Below, piece by piece: positions 37,097-46,472 of a stretch of 64,000 bases of DNA (positions are counted from its first letter, which is position 1; the number at the start of each line of letters is the position of its first letter). The notes beneath the pieces are model-generated. The model saw nothing but the letters and a program-made list of their open reading frames with translations. It ran no database searches and was not told where the DNA came from. The DNA is taken from assembly GCF_024345415.1 (NCBI RefSeq), contig NZ_JAGQBB010000002.1, forward strand, positions 62,001 to 126,000, written 5' to 3'. The DNA is from Synechococcus sp. Tobar12-5m-g (GTDB lineage Bacteria; Cyanobacteriota; Cyanobacteriia; PCC-6307; Cyanobiaceae). Made by a program: the position numbers and the translations under genes.

Positions 37097-38248
37097 CTAA
37101 CCCCAAAGCCGCCGCCGTGGGGACGCCGCCAGCAGGCTGTGGGTCTCGGCGAGCAGGTCGGGAATCGCCAGGCCATGGGGACAGCGGGGCAGGCAGGCGC
37201 CGCAGCGCTCACAGGCCCTGGCATCGAGCGCTTCCCACCAGTGACCGGCCCGGCCGATCAGGTTGTAGCGCTCACCGGCGAAGGCCTCCATGCCATGGCC
37301 AATCGCCAGGTTGCGCAGGCGGAGCAGCTCGGGAATCGGCACCGCCTTCGGACAGGGCAGGCAGGCGCGGCACTGGCCACAGCGCTGCAAGCCCAGTCGC
37401 TCTCTGGCGGAGGCGGCGAGCCGCTCCAGGGCGCTTGTCTCTGCCGGGTTCAGGGGGCCGCCTGCGCCCGCCAGGCGCAAGGCCCAGGCCAGGTCGGCGG
37501 GCCTGGCGGCGCCAAGGCTGAGGGTGCTGATCCCTGCGGCCAGCAGGAAGCGGTAGGCCAGCTCCAGCGGCAGGAACGGCGCGCATTGCTCCAGAAGTTC
37601 AGGCGGGGGGTCGTAGAGGCGGCCGCCCTTGTCGGCGGGGGAGATGGCCAGCACGCCGATGCCGGCGGCCAGGGCGCGGCGGGCCAGGGGCAGACGCTCC
37701 TGATCGAACAGGTGCAGATGGAGGCTGCAGAAGCCGAAGCGGCCGCTGGAAAGGGCGGATTCGATCAGCGCGGTGCTGCCGTGGCTGCTGAAGCCCACCT
37801 GCCCCACCAACCCTTCGCCCAGGGCCCAGCGCAGCAACTCCGCCCCTTCCCCCTCCAGGGCCCAGGCCAGGTGCTCCGGCCGGTTGAGGCCGTGCACGGC
37901 CAGGTTGTCGAGCCGCTCCACCCCCAGGCGCCCGAGGCAGGCCCGCAACTGGGCCCGCCCCTCCTGCAGACCCGGGCCGGGCAGGAGCTTGCTGGTGATC
38001 ACCACCAGTTCCCGTTCAACCGCCAGGCTGCTCAGCGCCCGGCCGAGATACCCCTCGGCGGGTCCATAGGCGGGGGCCGTTTCCAGATGGTTGATCCCGG
38101 CGGCCAGGGCGGCTGCCAGCACCAGCTCCATCTGATCGGCGGAGTCGAGCGCCCGCATCGTGCCGAGGCTGAACAGGGAGACGGCCGGACCCTGGCCGAA
38201 GGGTCGGCGGACCGGCCTCGGCTCAGCCGGGGCCACCGGAGGGGCCAC
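37097..38248 (-). CDS. Aldo/keto reductase with C-terminal [4Fe-4S] ferredoxin-like domain
   Basis: A 383-aa protein. The first ~290 residues form an aldo/keto reductase barrel (LFSLGTMRALDSADQ, HLETAPAYGPAEGYLG, LDNLAVHGLN). The C-terminus adds two cysteine clusters, CGQCRACLPCPKAVPIPE and CERCGACLPRCPHGLAIPD, typical of [4Fe-4S] binding. Such fusions are annotated as ferredoxin-dependent or Fe-S aldo/keto reductases; the substrate is unknown. Start GTG 38248 (or GTG 38236) lies within the 3' end of the nuclease gene, a 26-bp overlap. Confidence 0.86.
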   Translation of the reverse strand: MAPPVAPAEPRPVRRPFGQGPAVSLFSLGTMRALDSADQMELVLAAALAAGINHLETAPAYGPAEGYLGRALSSLAVERELVVITSKLLPGPGLQEGRAQLRACLGRLGVERLDNLAVHGLNRPEHLAWALEGEGAELLRWALGEGLVGQVGFSSHGSTALIESALSSGRFGFCSLHLHLFDQERLPLARRALAAGIGVLAISPADKGGRLYDPPPELLEQCAPFLPLELAYRFLLAAGISTLSLGAARPADLAWALRLAGAGGPLNPAETSALERLAASARERLGLQRCGQCRACLPCPKAVPIPELLRLRNLAIGHGMEAFAGERYNLIGRAGHWWEALDARACERCGACLPRCPHGLAIPDLLAETHSLLAASPRRRLWG

Positions 38249-38810
38249 TGGGCAGATCCGGTGGGGATGGGGCTGGCGGCTCAGGGCCAGCTTCAGGTTC
38301 CGAATCCCCCTGGCGTTGGGAGCGGCGAAGGTTGCGGATCAGTTCCGCCGGGCTGACCCGATCGAGAAAACGGCGAAAATCCTCCTGGTCTTCGGCGTCG
38401 GCCTCGGCGTCGACGGGGATCGAAGCATCCGACACCACCTCCTCGAGCATCCAGATGCCGGCATCGGTGCGCAGGGCCAGGGCAATCGCGTCACTTGGCC
38501 GGCAGTCGATTTCCAGAGGTTGGGCGGCGGCGTTGCTGAGCTTGAGCACGGCGCGGAAGGTGTTGTCCTCGATCGCATGGATGATCACCCGTTCGAGTTT
38601 CAGCCCTCCCGCCTCCAGCAAGGTGGCCATCAGGTCGTGGCTGAGCGGGCGGGGCGGCGCCTTCCCACCCATGCCCGCCAGGATGTTCTGGGCCTGGGCC
38701 TGGTCGATCCAGATCGGCACCTGACGCCGGCCGCAGGGATCGCGCAGCAGCACGATGGGGCTGCGACTGGCCGCATCGAGCGCGATGCCGGCAACGCGCA
38801 TTTCAACCAT
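38223..38810 (-). CDS. Bifunctional nuclease family protein (DUF151)
   Basis: A 195-aa protein. MVEMRVAGIALDAASRSPIVLLRD, VPIWIDQAQAQNI, HDLMATLLEAGG and EIDCRPSDAIALALR define the BFN/DUF151 domain, known from plant and bacterial bifunctional DNase/RNase proteins. A UvrB/UvrC-like segment (EDQEDFRRFLDRVSPAELIRNL) and a Pro/Ser/Gly-rich tail follow. The in vivo role is uncertain. It diverges from ribE across a 69-bp gap. Confidence 0.86.
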   Translation of the reverse strand: MVEMRVAGIALDAASRSPIVLLRDPCGRRQVPIWIDQAQAQNILAGMGGKAPPRPLSHDLMATLLEAGGLKLERVIIHAIEDNTFRAVLKLSNAAAQPLEIDCRPSDAIALALRTDAGIWMLEEVVSDASIPVDAEADAEDQEDFRRFLDRVSPAELIRNLRRSQRQGDSEPEAGPEPPAPSPPDLPSGPSGGPG

Positions 38811-38879
38811 CGCGCCGTCCAACCATGGTCTTGCCGCGCTTGCCCATTGGCCATTATGGGCAGGTCCTCCAACAGGCCG

Positions 38880-39551
38880 ATGTTCACCGGGTTGGTCCAG
38901 GCGGTGGGTCGGTTGCGACGCCAGGCCCGCGGCGTGGTCGTGGAGGGACTGGCAGGGGAGTTCTCGATTGCCCTCGGTGACAGCGTGGCGGTCGACGGCG
39001 TCTGCCTGACCGTGGCGGAGCTGCAGGCCGGGGGCTTCCGGGCCGATGTCAGCGAGGAAACCCTTCAGCGCAGCACCCTTGCCGCCAAGGCGGCGCTGGG
39101 GGCAGCGGTGAATCTGGAGCCTGCCCTGCGACTTTCCGACCGACTCGGGGGCCATCTGGTCAGCGGCCACGTCGATGGACTCGGCGAGGTGACCGGCATC
39201 GTGCGGCAGCCAGGCTCCTGGCGGCTGGAGCTTCGCTGGCTTGATCCGGCCTATGGCCGCTATGTGTGTGACAAGGCCAGCGTCGCCGTCGACGGGATCA
39301 GCCTCACGGTGGCCAGCGCCAGCCCCGGCGGGGAGCGGTTCTGGATCGCCGTGATCCCGCTCACCTGGGCCAGCACCACCTTGGGCCAGCGCCGGGTGGG
39401 GGATGCAATCAATCTCGAAGCGGATCTGCTTGCCAAGTACACCGAGCGGCTGCTCGGGGCAGGCGCTGCACCCAGGACAGAACGGTCGGGCGCTCCGATG
39501 GCCGCCGCGGAAATCGAGCCTGGCTGGCTGGCGGAACAGGGCTGGGCTTAA
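38880..39551 (+). CDS. ribE: Riboflavin synthase alpha chain
   Basis: A 223-aa protein with the duplicated lumazine-binding domains of riboflavin synthase, which dismutates two 6,7-dimethyl-8-ribityllumazine molecules. The N-terminus MFTGLVQAVGRL is diagnostic, and the repeats are SVAVDGVCLTVAEL with GHLVSGHVDGLGEV, and SVAVDGISLTVA with VIPLTWASTTLG. Length is slightly above the usual ~215 because of a C-terminal tail. It converges on the cyAbrB gene. Confidence 0.95.
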   Translation: MFTGLVQAVGRLRRQARGVVVEGLAGEFSIALGDSVAVDGVCLTVAELQAGGFRADVSEETLQRSTLAAKAALGAAVNLEPALRLSDRLGGHLVSGHVDGLGEVTGIVRQPGSWRLELRWLDPAYGRYVCDKASVAVDGISLTVASASPGGERFWIAVIPLTWASTTLGQRRVGDAINLEADLLAKYTERLLGAGAAPRTERSGAPMAAAEIEPGWLAEQGWA

Positions 39552-39577
39552 GCAGGCCTGCGGGCCTCGACAACCGT

Positions 39578-39946
39578 TTAAGAGGTTGTGTCCTCGAGGG
39601 GAAGCAGCCAGATCGCACCGGTGTCCTCGTGGATCTGGATCTGGAACTCCTGGCCGGGCTCCAGCCCCAGGCGGCGGGTGTAGGCGTTACCGATCAGCAA
39701 ATTGCCGTTGCCATGGACGCGGGTGCGGAAGTCGGCCTGGCGCCCCTTGCTGACCGGGCCACCGGTGGCCATGCCCCCCAGTCGATACCCCTTCGCTTCC
39801 ACCAGGGCGCGATAGAAACTCTTCTTGAGCAGACGGCCATTGGGGCTGACATACCCGCAGGCCCTGGCGATCACATCCTCCGAACAGCTGCTCAGGCTTC
39901 GGGCCTTCTCCAGCAGCGCTTTTCCCTCCAGCATCGGCGTACGCAT
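39578..39946 (-). CDS. cyAbrB-family transcriptional regulator
   Basis: A 122-aa protein typical of the cyanobacterial AbrB family. An N-terminal cyanobacteria-specific helical half (LLEKARSLSSCSEDVIARACGYVS) is followed by a C-terminal swapped-hairpin AbrB DNA-binding domain (RVHGNGNLLIGNAYTRRLGLEPGQEF). Family members are nucleoid-like regulators of carbon/nitrogen and hydrogenase genes. Its target is not visible here. It sits between ribE and the ctaE end of the oxidase operon. Confidence 0.88.
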   Translation of the reverse strand: MRTPMLEGKALLEKARSLSSCSEDVIARACGYVSPNGRLLKKSFYRALVEAKGYRLGGMATGGPVSKGRQADFRTRVHGNGNLLIGNAYTRRLGLEPGQEFQIQIHEDTGAIWLLPLEDTTS

Positions 39947-40017
39947 CGTGGCTATAAAGCTCTCCGGAGTTTAGGCCGCTCCGCGAATGTTGCCCCCTTC
40001 CCAGCCAATGAAAACAC

Positions 40018-40629
40018 TCAGAGCAGATAGAGGATGCCGAACAGAACAAGCCAGATCCCATCCACGAAGTGCCAGTAGAGCTCGGCGGCCTCGACCCCGA
40101 AGTGGTGCTCGGGGGTGAATCGGCCCGGAACCCTCGCCTGCCACCAGACGATCAGGATCATCAGGGCCCCCAGGGACACGTGCAGTCCATGGAAACCGGT
40201 GAGCGCGTAGAAGGTGCTGGCGTAGAGGTTGTCGGTGAGGCCGAAGGGCAAGGAGAAGTACTCCACCATCTGTCCGGCCAGAAAGGCCAGGCCAAGGCCG
40301 GCCGTGATCAACAACCACAACCGACAGGCCCCGTTCCTGGATTGCCTGAGCTCGCTGGCGGCGCGGTGGAAGGTGAAACTGCTCGCCACCAGCAGGGCGG
40401 TGTTCAGGGTCGGGAGGATCAGCTCCAGCTCGTAGGTGGCCCCCGGGGGCAGGGGGTTCACGGCCCGGAAGGTGAGATAGGCGGCGAAGAAGCCCGCGAA
40501 GGTCATCCCATCGGCCACCAGGAAAGTGGCCAGGCCGAACATCCGCAGATCGCGGTGCTCCCCTTCGGCCCCGTGGTCCTCGGTTTGTCGACTGGTCGAC
40601 GGGTCGGTGCGAGACGTGAGTGTGGTCAT
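40018..40629 (-). CDS. ctaE: Cytochrome c oxidase subunit III
   Basis: A ~203-aa membrane subunit of the aa3-type terminal oxidase. Typical features are FGLATFLVADGMTFAGFFAAYL, LTGFHGLHVSLGALMI and HFVDGIWLVLFGILYLL. Start ATG 40629 gives MTTLTSRTDPSTS, 4 bp after the ctaD stop, placing it last in the ctaC-ctaD-ctaE operon transcribed leftward. The length and five hydrophobic segments fit the short, two-helix-lacking form of subunit III. Confidence 0.94.
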   Translation of the reverse strand: MTTLTSRTDPSTSRQTEDHGAEGEHRDLRMFGLATFLVADGMTFAGFFAAYLTFRAVNPLPPGATYELELILPTLNTALLVASSFTFHRAASELRQSRNGACRLWLLITAGLGLAFLAGQMVEYFSLPFGLTDNLYASTFYALTGFHGLHVSLGALMILIVWWQARVPGRFTPEHHFGVEAAELYWHFVDGIWLVLFGILYLL

Positions 40630-40633
40630 CGTT

Positions 40634-42301
40634 TCAACGGCCCTCCGACCAGATCTGCAAGCCTGACACCGCCTTGAGATCGATCTGACCCTCCGGTACG
40701 CCATAGCCGTAGGGATGGGTCACCAGGGGGGCCGGGCCGTTCCAGTTGGCCACCGGTGGCGGCGAACTGGTGAGCCACTCGGGGGTCAGGGCATTCCAGG
40801 GGTTGTCTCCAGCCACCTTGCCGGCGATGGCGCTCCAGGCCACGTTGATCAGGAAGGGGAGGGTGCTGACCGCCATCAGCAGGGCCCCGACACTGCTGAG
40901 CTGGTTCAGCAGGGTGAACTGGGGGTCGTACTCGGCGACACGGCGGGGCATGCCGTTGAGACCCAGCCAGTGCTGGGGGGCAAAGCAGAGATTGAAGCCG
41001 ATGAAGGTGAGGAGAAAGTGCAGCCTGCCGAGCTGTTCATTGAGCATGCGGCCAGTGAACTTGGGGAACCAATGATAGATCGATCCAAACACCACGAACA
41101 CGGTGCCTCCATACACAATGTAATGGAAGTGTCCAACGACGAAATAGGTGTCATGGACATGAATATCGAATGGAACCTGGGCTAGGGCGACGCCGGTGAT
41201 GCCACCAAAGACGAAATGCACGATGAAAGCGCAGGAAAACAGCATCGCGCTGTTCAAGGCGATCTTGCCTCCCCAGAGGGTGGCCAACCAGTTGAAGAAC
41301 TTGATCCCGGTGGGTACGGCGATGAAGGCGGTGGCAATCGTGAAGAACAGCCGCATCCAGGGTGGTGTGGCACTGGTGAACATGTGGTGTGCCCAAACGA
41401 TCAGGCCCAGAAAGACAATGCCAAGGATGGAGTACACCATCGTGGTGTAGCCGAACAGGGGCTTGCGGGCATGAACCGGCAGGATTTCGCTGACCAATCC
41501 GAAGGCCGGCAGCACCATGATGTAAACCGCCGGATGGGAATAGAACCAGAAGAGGTGTTGGTAAACCACGGCGTTGCCACCGAGGGCCGGGTTGAAGAAG
41601 CCCGTGTGGGCGATGATGTCGAAGCTGAGGAGCACCAGGGTTCCCGCCAGAACAGGGGTGGCCAGCACCACCAGAATGCTGGTGCCCAGCATGGCCCAGC
41701 AATACATCGGCAATTGCATCATGCCCAGGCCTGGCCTCCTCATCTTCAGCACCGTGGCAATGAAATTGATGCCACCGAAGATGGAGCTGCCGCCCAGAAG
41801 CAGCACACTCAGGATCCAGATCACCTGTCCGGTTGCCGGTGTGGTGAGGCTGAGGGGTGGATAGGCGGTCCAGCCGGACTGGGCAGCACCGGCGATGAAG
41901 TAGCTGGCGATCAGCAGGAAACCGGCCGGAGGGATGAGCCAGAAGGCCACCGCATTGAGCCGAGGGAAGGCCATGTCCCGAGCTCCTACATAGAATGGAA
42001 TCAGATAGTTGCCGAAAGCTCCGTTCACAACCGGCACGATCCAGAGGAAGATCATCACCGTGCCATGCAAGGTGAGCACTTCGTTGTAAGTCTCGCGGGG
42101 GAGAAAATCAGAGATCGGGCTGAGCAGCTCCACCCGGATCATCCCGGCGAGGGCGCCACCGATCAGATAGAAGAAGAACGACGTGACCAGGTACTGAAGG
42201 CCGATCACCTTGTGATCCAGGCTGAAGCTCAGATAGCGAAGCCAGCCCTCCGGCTGAAGTCCGCGCGTCTGGGAGATCGGGGGTGGCAGGGTGAGGGTCA
42301 T
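40634..42301 (-). CDS. ctaD: Cytochrome c oxidase subunit I
   Basis: A 555-aa heme-copper oxidase subunit carrying heme a and the heme a3-CuB site. The histidine motifs are TLHGTVMIFLW, WFYSHPAVYIMVLP (CuB ligand His and cross-linked Tyr region), VWAHHMFT and GHFHYIVYGG. The YSHPAVY motif lacks the glutamate of A1-type enzymes and marks an A2-type proton channel, as in other cyanobacteria. It is the central gene of the ctaCDE operon. Confidence 0.97.
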   Translation of the reverse strand: MTLTLPPPISQTRGLQPEGWLRYLSFSLDHKVIGLQYLVTSFFFYLIGGALAGMIRVELLSPISDFLPRETYNEVLTLHGTVMIFLWIVPVVNGAFGNYLIPFYVGARDMAFPRLNAVAFWLIPPAGFLLIASYFIAGAAQSGWTAYPPLSLTTPATGQVIWILSVLLLGGSSIFGGINFIATVLKMRRPGLGMMQLPMYCWAMLGTSILVVLATPVLAGTLVLLSFDIIAHTGFFNPALGGNAVVYQHLFWFYSHPAVYIMVLPAFGLVSEILPVHARKPLFGYTTMVYSILGIVFLGLIVWAHHMFTSATPPWMRLFFTIATAFIAVPTGIKFFNWLATLWGGKIALNSAMLFSCAFIVHFVFGGITGVALAQVPFDIHVHDTYFVVGHFHYIVYGGTVFVVFGSIYHWFPKFTGRMLNEQLGRLHFLLTFIGFNLCFAPQHWLGLNGMPRRVAEYDPQFTLLNQLSSVGALLMAVSTLPFLINVAWSAIAGKVAGDNPWNALTPEWLTSSPPPVANWNGPAPLVTHPYGYGVPEGQIDLKAVSGLQIWSEGR

Positions 42302-42351
42302 CGTCGCTGAACGGTGCGGAGAAAAGAGCTGATCAAAACCGCCGAAAGGGC

Positions 42352-43224
42352 TCAGCCGGTGGAGAGGGGAGGAAGGGAAGCCAGGGTGGCGGGTCGATTG
42401 GAGGCCAGCCAGGTGTCAAAGGCCTGGGGCTCATGCACCACCACGGTGGAACGCATGCCGCCGTGGTAAGGGCCACAGAGCTCTGCGCAGATGATCGGAT
42501 ATTGGCCAGGAAGGGTGGGGGTGAAGGTCAACACGGTGGGCTGGCCGGGAATGATGTCCTGCTTCAGGCGGAACTGGGGGACCCAGAAGGCATGGATCAC
42601 ATCCCGGGCTTCCATGCGCAGCTCCACCGGCTGACCAGCCTTGACATGGAGCTCACCGGTGGTGAAATCACCCTCGGGGTAGTGAAAGAGGAAGGCGAAC
42701 TGCAGAGCCGTGACCTCAACGGGCAACATCCCTGCCGCGGGTCCGCCGGGGGAGCCGATGCCACCCCATAGGCGAGGTTCGACCTCCTGGCTGACCGGTC
42801 CCTCCACGCTTGCCGGGGTGACGGCCGAGGCCATGGCCCCATGCATCGCATGGGGGTCAGCAAGAGGAATCATTCCTCCCATCCGGTCATAGATGTCGTA
42901 GCTGTAGATGCCCACAAACAACACCACGATGGCTGGGATGGCCGTCCAGAAAATCTCCAACTGAAGATTTCCTTCCACCGCCACTCCGTCGCCCGGGTCG
43001 CCATCACGACGGCGAAAACGCACCAGACTGAAGATCAACAAACCGACCACACCCAGGAACAGAATGGTGCCGATCGTGAACAGAACACCGAACAGTTCGT
43101 CGTAGAGGGGGGCGTTGGTGCTGGCTGCCGCCGGCAGCAGATTGACGTTCTGACCAACCCAAAGCCCGCTCAGGACAAGGATCATGCCCAGGACCAGGGT
43201 CACGATGGCGGAGGGAATGGGCAT
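42352..43224 (-). CDS. ctaC: Cytochrome c oxidase subunit II
   Basis: A 290-aa subunit with two N-terminal membrane helices and a lumenal/periplasmic cupredoxin domain. The CuA site is intact in CAELCGPYHGGM, with the upstream histidine in VIHAFWVPQF. It accepts electrons from cytochrome c6 or plastocyanin. A ~45-residue His/Met/Pro-rich loop precedes the cupredoxin strands. It is the first gene of ctaCDE and diverges from ctaA across 175 bp, where both promoters should lie. Confidence 0.96.
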   Translation of the reverse strand: MPIPSAIVTLVLGMILVLSGLWVGQNVNLLPAAASTNAPLYDELFGVLFTIGTILFLGVVGLLIFSLVRFRRRDGDPGDGVAVEGNLQLEIFWTAIPAIVVLFVGIYSYDIYDRMGGMIPLADPHAMHGAMASAVTPASVEGPVSQEVEPRLWGGIGSPGGPAAGMLPVEVTALQFAFLFHYPEGDFTTGELHVKAGQPVELRMEARDVIHAFWVPQFRLKQDIIPGQPTVLTFTPTLPGQYPIICAELCGPYHGGMRSTVVVHEPQAFDTWLASNRPATLASLPPLSTG

Positions 43225-43399
43225 GACCCGGTCGCTGAGGCGTTCAGCCTATGGCGTGGCCGAGCTTCCCCGGGTGCCGTGCGATAAACAGCAGCGCCCG
43301 TTCTCAGAGCCGTGAGCGATTCCACACAGACCAGTGGTGTCTTGGCCCCCGCGAACGCTGTGGAGTTGAAGTTGAAATTCGATCGCTAGCTTGTCTGCC

Positions 43400-44353
43400 A
43401 TGACATTTGGTTTGCTCTTTCTCAGTTCCCACCTTGTGGTGGCCCTGGTGTCCCTGGTGGGCATCGGCGGCGCCACCCGTGTGATGGAAGCCGGCCTGGC
43501 CTGCCCCGACTGGCCCCTCTGTTATGGATCCCTGCTGCCTGGCGGAAGGATGAATCTCCAGGTGTTCCTGGAATGGTTCCACCGCCTCGACGCCTTCCTC
43601 GTTGGAGTCGGCTTGCTTGTACTGTTCGTTGTCAGTCTGATTCAGCGCCAACACCTACCCCGCTGGCTGCCCTGGTTGAGCGGAGCGGCCCTGGTGCTGG
43701 TGGCCCTGCAGGGTGCCCTGGGGGCGTTCACGGTGCTGCAGCTGCTGCGATTCGACCTGGTCACGGCCCATCTGGCCACGGCCTTGGTGCTGGTGGCCCT
43801 GCTCAGCGGGATCCACCAGGGCCTGGTCACTTCACTCCAGGCACCGGCCCAGGGGCTCATCCAGGTGCAGGCCGTGGCCCCCGGGCACCCCTCTGCCCCC
43901 CCGTGGCAGGCGCCCTGGTGGCTGGCGGCCGCCGCGGCGGCTGGGGCGGTTGTTGCCCAGGCCGTGACCGGAGCCCTGATGGCCAGCCAGTGGGCCTCCG
44001 GCAGCTGCCTGGCAGCTGGTGAGGCCTGCGGCTGGCTTTCCCTTCACCGACAGTTGGCGTCCCCCGTGGCCGGTGCCGTGCTGCTGCTGGCCAGCACGAT
44101 GGTTCTTCTGCCAGGGGCCCAACGGCGGCTCTGGCGGTTTGCCGTGGCCGCCGCCGCCCTGACGGTGCTGCAAGTGCTGCTCGGCGTGTTCACGCTGCGG
44201 CTGGCCCTGGCTGTTCCCCTGGTCACCGTGGGACACCAGATCACGGCAGCCTTGCTTGTGGCCGTGCTTGCCGCCCTGGCCGTCCGGGGCTGGCGATCCG
44301 CCGCCCCCAGCCCGGTGCTCAACCTCCTCCCCCTGCAGACATCCCATGGTTAG
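43400..44353 (+). CDS. ctaA: Heme A synthase
   Basis: A ~317-aa membrane protein with eight hydrophobic helices in two homologous halves that oxidises heme O to heme A. Conserved features are [21 protein letters not shown] with the paired cysteines, [31 protein letters not shown] and [11 protein letters not shown], containing the four heme-ligand histidines. The start is not supported by a Shine-Dalgarno sequence; ATG 43400 is used, with TTG 43391 also possible. It overlaps ctaB by 8 bp. Confidence 0.93.
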   Translation: MTFGLLFLSSHLVVALVSLVGIGGATRVMEAGLACPDWPLCYGSLLPGGRMNLQVFLEWFHRLDAFLVGVGLLVLFVVSLIQRQHLPRWLPWLSGAALVLVALQGALGAFTVLQLLRFDLVTAHLATALVLVALLSGIHQGLVTSLQAPAQGLIQVQAVAPGHPSAPPWQAPWWLAAAAAAGAVVAQAVTGALMASQWASGSCLAAGEACGWLSLHRQLASPVAGAVLLLASTMVLLPGAQRRLWRFAVAAAALTVLQVLLGVFTLRLALAVPLVTVGHQITAALLVAVLAALAVRGWRSAAPSPVLNLLPLQTSHG

Positions 44354-45359
44354 CGCCAGCGTGGCCTCGATTACGGCGGCACCTGCCCTCAGCCGCGATC
44401 AGCTGGTGCCCTCCAGGGCCAAGGTCCGCCTGCCGGCCTGGCTGGAAATCGCCAAGCCCCGCCTGATCCCCCTGCTGCTGGCCACGACCCTGGGGGGCAT
44501 GGCCCTGTCGGAGGGGTGGCCCGTGGCCGCTCCGCGGCTGGCCTGCACCCTGGGGGGCGGGGCCCTGGCGGCCGCGGCCGCCGGCGTATTCAATTGCCTG
44601 TGGGAGCAGGAGCTCGACGGACGCATGCAGCGCACCAGCGGCCGCGCCCTCCCCTCCGGCCGCCTCTCCCAGGCCACCGCCTTCAGCCTTGCCGTGGCGC
44701 TCACCTGCCTGGCGGCGGGGCTGCTGATCGTCGGGGTGAACGCTTTGGCGGCCAGTCTGGCGTTGCTGGGGTTGTGCAGCTACGTGCTGCTCTACACAGC
44801 CCTGTTGAAACCCCGCACCACCTGGAACATCGTGATCGGCGGGGTGGCCGGAGCCATCCCGCCCCTGGTGGGTGCCGCAGCGGCCACTGGCCATCTGGGC
44901 CTGGGCAGCTGGTGGTTGTTCAGCCTGGTGATGCTCTGGACACCAGCCCACTTCTGGGCCCTGGCCCTGCTGCTCAAGGAGGACTACCGCTCGGTGGGCA
45001 TCCCGATGCTGCCGGTGGTCAAGGGGGTCGTTCACACCACCTGGGCGATCGGCCACTACGCCCGCGCCACGGCGCTGATCAGCCTTCTCGGCGTCCTGGC
45101 CCTGCCCACTGGAGGGCTGCTCTACGGCGTGCTGGTGCTGCCGTTCAATGCCCGCCTGCTGCAGATGGGTCAATCCCTCAAGCTGACGCCCTGCGATCCG
45201 ATCGCCGCCAGGGGCCTGTTCCGCTGGTCGATCCTGTATCTGTTCGGCCTCTGCCTGCTGCTGCTGCTGGCACGGCTGCCGGCCGCCGCCGCCTTCAGCA
45301 CCCAGACCTGGCAGCTGCTGGTGGGGGCCTATCCGTTCCTGTCCCCCTCGACCCTCTGA
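44346..45359 (+). CDS. ctaB: Heme O synthase (protoheme IX farnesyltransferase)
   Basis: A 337-aa UbiA-superfamily membrane enzyme that adds a farnesyl group to heme B to form heme O, upstream of CtaA. The first active-site region reads [24 protein letters not shown], slightly divergent from the usual NDxxD pattern but with the MxRT..RxLxxG core intact. The second is [30 protein letters not shown] is characteristic of CtaB. Start ATG 44346 overlaps the ctaA end. Confidence 0.94.
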   Translation: MVSASVASITAAPALSRDQLVPSRAKVRLPAWLEIAKPRLIPLLLATTLGGMALSEGWPVAAPRLACTLGGGALAAAAAGVFNCLWEQELDGRMQRTSGRALPSGRLSQATAFSLAVALTCLAAGLLIVGVNALAASLALLGLCSYVLLYTALLKPRTTWNIVIGGVAGAIPPLVGAAAATGHLGLGSWWLFSLVMLWTPAHFWALALLLKEDYRSVGIPMLPVVKGVVHTTWAIGHYARATALISLLGVLALPTGGLLYGVLVLPFNARLLQMGQSLKLTPCDPIAARGLFRWSILYLFGLCLLLLLARLPAAAAFSTQTWQLLVGAYPFLSPSTL

Positions 45360-45418
45360 GCGCCGGCGCCCTTTCTAGATTGAATCGTCAGATCGGCCCG
45401 AGAAGGCTGTCAGCAGCG

Positions 45419-46438
45419 GTGCCAGAACCAGTGATCGAGCTTCAGGACCTCCACAAGCGCTTTGGCCCGGTCGAGGCCCTCGCCGGCCTGAACCTTCAGG
45501 TGCCCCGGGGAACGCTCTATGGGCTGCTGGGACCCAACGGTGCCGGCAAGACCACGGCGCTGCGCATCCTCTGCACCCTGCTGGCTCCCGACGCCGGCAG
45601 CGTCCGGGTGGCCGGGCTCGATGCCCTGGCCCAGCCCCGGGCCGTGCGGGAGCTGCTGGGCTACGTGGCACAGGAGGTGGCGATCGACAAGATCCTCACC
45701 GGCCGGGAGTTGCTCGAACTCCAGGGGGCGCTCTATCACCTGCCGGCCAGCCGCCTGCAGGCCCGCCTTTCCGAGCTCAGCGCTCTGCTGGGCATGGACG
45801 ACTGGATCGATCGCCGCTGCGGCACCTACTCCGGTGGCATGCGTCGCCGCCTCGACCTGGCCAGCGGCCTGCTCCATGACCCGGCCCTGCTGGTGCTGGA
45901 TGAACCCACCGTCGGTCTGGACATCGAGAGCCGGGCGGCGATCTGGCAAGTGCTGCGTCGATTGCGCGACCAAGGCACCACCGTGCTGCTGAGCAGCCAC
46001 TACCTCGAGGAGGTGGATGCCCTGGCCGACCGGCTGGCCATCATCGAGGGGGGCCGGGTGATTGCCGAGGGCAGTCCCACCGGCTTGAAGAGCGCCCTCG
46101 GCGGCGATCGGGTCACCCTGCGGGTGCGAGAGTTCAGCGACGAGGCGGAGGCCGCCCGGGTGCGCCAGGTGCTGCAGAGCTGCCCCGGCATTCAGCAGAT
46201 GGTGGTGAACCGGGCCCAGGGCCATTCGCTCAACCTCGTGGTGGAGAACGAGGCGGTGATCGAGCCGTTGCGCCGCCAGCTGGCGGCGGCCGATCTGCCG
46301 GTGTTCTCCCTGTCCCAGAGCCGGCCAAGCCTGGATGATGTCTACCTCCAGGCCACCGGCCGCACTCTGATGGACGCGGAGCTGGCGGTGGCCGGCAGCC
46401 GTGACCCCAAGGCGGAGCGCAAGCAGGCCATGCGCTGA
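45419..46438 (+). CDS. ABC-2 exporter ATP-binding protein (DrrA-like)
   Basis: A 339-aa ATPase with Walker A GPNGAGKTTALRIL, signature YSGGMRRRLDLA, Walker B LLVLDEPTVGLD and H-loop LLSSHYLEE, followed by a ~100-residue C-terminal domain typical of DrrA/CcmA-type exporters. With the next gene, a membrane permease 34 bp downstream, it forms a complete ABC-2 exporter of unknown substrate. It starts at GTG 45419. The pair follows ctaB, an arrangement I recall from other picocyanobacteria. Confidence 0.92.
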   Translation: MPEPVIELQDLHKRFGPVEALAGLNLQVPRGTLYGLLGPNGAGKTTALRILCTLLAPDAGSVRVAGLDALAQPRAVRELLGYVAQEVAIDKILTGRELLELQGALYHLPASRLQARLSELSALLGMDDWIDRRCGTYSGGMRRRLDLASGLLHDPALLVLDEPTVGLDIESRAAIWQVLRRLRDQGTTVLLSSHYLEEVDALADRLAIIEGGRVIAEGSPTGLKSALGGDRVTLRVREFSDEAEAARVRQVLQSCPGIQQMVVNRAQGHSLNLVVENEAVIEPLRRQLAAADLPVFSLSQSRPSLDDVYLQATGRTLMDAELAVAGSRDPKAERKQAMR

Positions 46439-46472
46439 TTCGAGAACCCACTTCTTCCTTGCCGATCCAGCC

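Noticed and set aside
39552-39590. Small inverted repeats between ribE and the cyAbrB gene as a terminator
   Set aside because: Short stems with no T-run on either strand, partly inside the cyAbrB coding end; not convincing.
41080-41190. Altered HPEVY motif in CtaD as a sign of a defective oxidase
   Set aside because: The YSHPAVY form (at about 41520-41560) is the known A2-type variant used by cyanobacterial and many other active oxidases.
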